This document shows positions 4,891 to 5,500 of a stretch of DNA of 5,500 nt, piece after piece; the stretch's first letter is position 1, and each line of letters starts with the position of its first letter. The DNA is from Bacillota bacterium (GTDB lineage: Bacteria; Bacillota; Clostridia; Lachnospirales; Lachnospiraceae): contig JAIIAN010000191.1 of the NCBI GenBank assembly GCA_022717655.1, positions 1-5,500 of the forward strand. Reading direction: 5' to 3'. The translations under genes were made by a program, and so were the position numbers. The notes beneath the pieces were generated by a model that saw only the letters and a program-made list of their open reading frames with translations, did not search any database and was not told the DNA's origin.

Positions 4891-5500
4891 TTAATTTTCT
4901 ATTAAATGATAGTTTACCTTTCGTCCTTCTCTATTTTGTACTACTAAATTTTTTTCTGTTAATTTTTTTAACAACCGCAACGCTGTAGAAGTGCTGAGTT
5001 CCAGTTTTGTTTCAATTTCTTTTCTGCTAAGTTTTCCGTTCTGTTTCATTAACTCAATGATTTGTTGTTCTGTTTTAGAGAGAACTTCGTATTCTTCCTT
5101 TCTTTCCAAACTTTGATTTCTATTTGGAAGGATAATTTTAAATGCATTTTGTGTGTGTTGAATTTCAGGTTTTTGTTTCACATCATGATACGCATTTAAA
5201 ATCTTTCTAATTCCTGTTCCATAAGCTTCAATTAGCTGAAGCCTGTAAAAAACATTTGCCAGATTCTGATTTCGGCAAACAGAAATCCCCATCATGATAT
5301 CTTCTAAATCAATTCCTGACACAAGCCCTCCTACCGAAACAAATTCTATTCTATCGTCATAAATGCTAATCAGCGCACTTGCCTGAAAACCATAATCACG
5401 ATGTACCATCAAATTTAACAAGGCTTCTCTTAGTGCATCTTCTGGATAATCTCTGGTATCAATTCTCAAAAGTTTATTGAATGTAGACTGGGTCTGATTA
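4891..5500 (-). CDS. Schlafen/AlbA_2-type ATP-binding transcriptional regulator, C-terminal part
   Basis: The frame stays open to the window edge, giving 202 visible residues; a TTG at 5469 is not a credible start because family-like sequence (STFNKLLRID) continues upstream of it. Numbering from the first visible residue, DYPEDALREALLN-MVHRDY (17-36) and the region through EAYGTGIRKI (91-100) match the HATPase_c_4-type C-terminal part of proteins annotated as AlbA_2-domain or RecG-like transcriptional regulators. Residues about 139-200 form a winged helix (LSKTEQQIIELM, then a recognition helix near STSTALRLLKKL). The expected N-terminal AlbA_2 (schlafen-like) domain lies off the window. The physiological target is unknown in most such proteins. 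Some members sit in defence or mobile regions, but nothing beside this one shows that. It ends with its own terminator and is probably not part of the marR-feoAB unit. Confidence 0.82.
   Translation of the reverse strand, partial: NQTQSTFNKLLRIDTRDYPEDALREALLNLMVHRDYGFQASALISIYDDRIEFVSVGGLVSGIDLEDIMMGISVCRNQNLANVFYRLQLIEAYGTGIRKILNAYHDVKQKPEIQHTQNAFKIILPNRNQSLERKEEYEVLSKTEQQIIELMKQNGKLSRKEIETKLELSTSTALRLLKKLTEKNLVVQNREGRKVNYHLIEN

Noticed and set aside
5467..5469. TTG as the true start of the right-most gene
   Set aside because: The frame continues upstream to the window edge with family-like residues, and no ribosome binding site precedes this TTG.

Overview
The window looks like chromosomal DNA of a low-GC Gram-positive anaerobe. 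The AT-rich genes, strong AGGAGG-type ribosome binding sites, a FeoA-FeoB fusion and a GC-rich hairpin repeat all suggest a gut clostridium, most likely Lachnospiraceae. That placement is an inference; there is no marker gene. All four genes lie on the minus strand, so transcription runs from high to low coordinates. I see no credible plus-strand gene.

In the direction of transcription: (1) 5500-4891 holds the C-terminal part of a schlafen/AlbA_2-type ATP-binding regulator with a HATPase_c_4-like region and a winged helix. Its 5' end is off the window, and it ends in a 12-bp-stem terminator. (2) 4768-4337 is a MarR-family repressor with a TTGACA promoter and an AGGAGG site. (3) 4227-1885 encodes a fused FeoA-FeoB ferrous iron transporter, 109 nt after marR. 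A 19-bp motif occurs both at the presumed marR start site and in the gap before feoAB (16/19 identical), suggesting that the MarR protein controls itself and the iron transporter. (4) 1884-1556 is a 329-nt spacer. It holds the feoAB terminator, a long perfect hairpin, a cluster of GC-rich palindromes resembling a dispersed REP/MITE-like repeat, a second strong terminator, and then a near-consensus promoter with a LacI-type operator. (5) 1555-227 is a cytoplasmic GH32 beta-fructosidase (sucrose-6-phosphate hydrolase/invertase type), followed by a long hairpin terminator at 194-142. (6) 141-1 contains no recognisable gene. The adjoining hairpin end resembles an IS3-type terminus, so the left edge may be mobile-element debris.

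Functionally there are two separate modules, iron uptake with its probable regulator and sucrose/fructan breakdown, insulated by stacked terminators. The genes are ordinary. The most informative new observations are regulatory: the shared marR/feoAB operator candidate, the promoter/operator of the GH32 gene, and the palindrome cluster.
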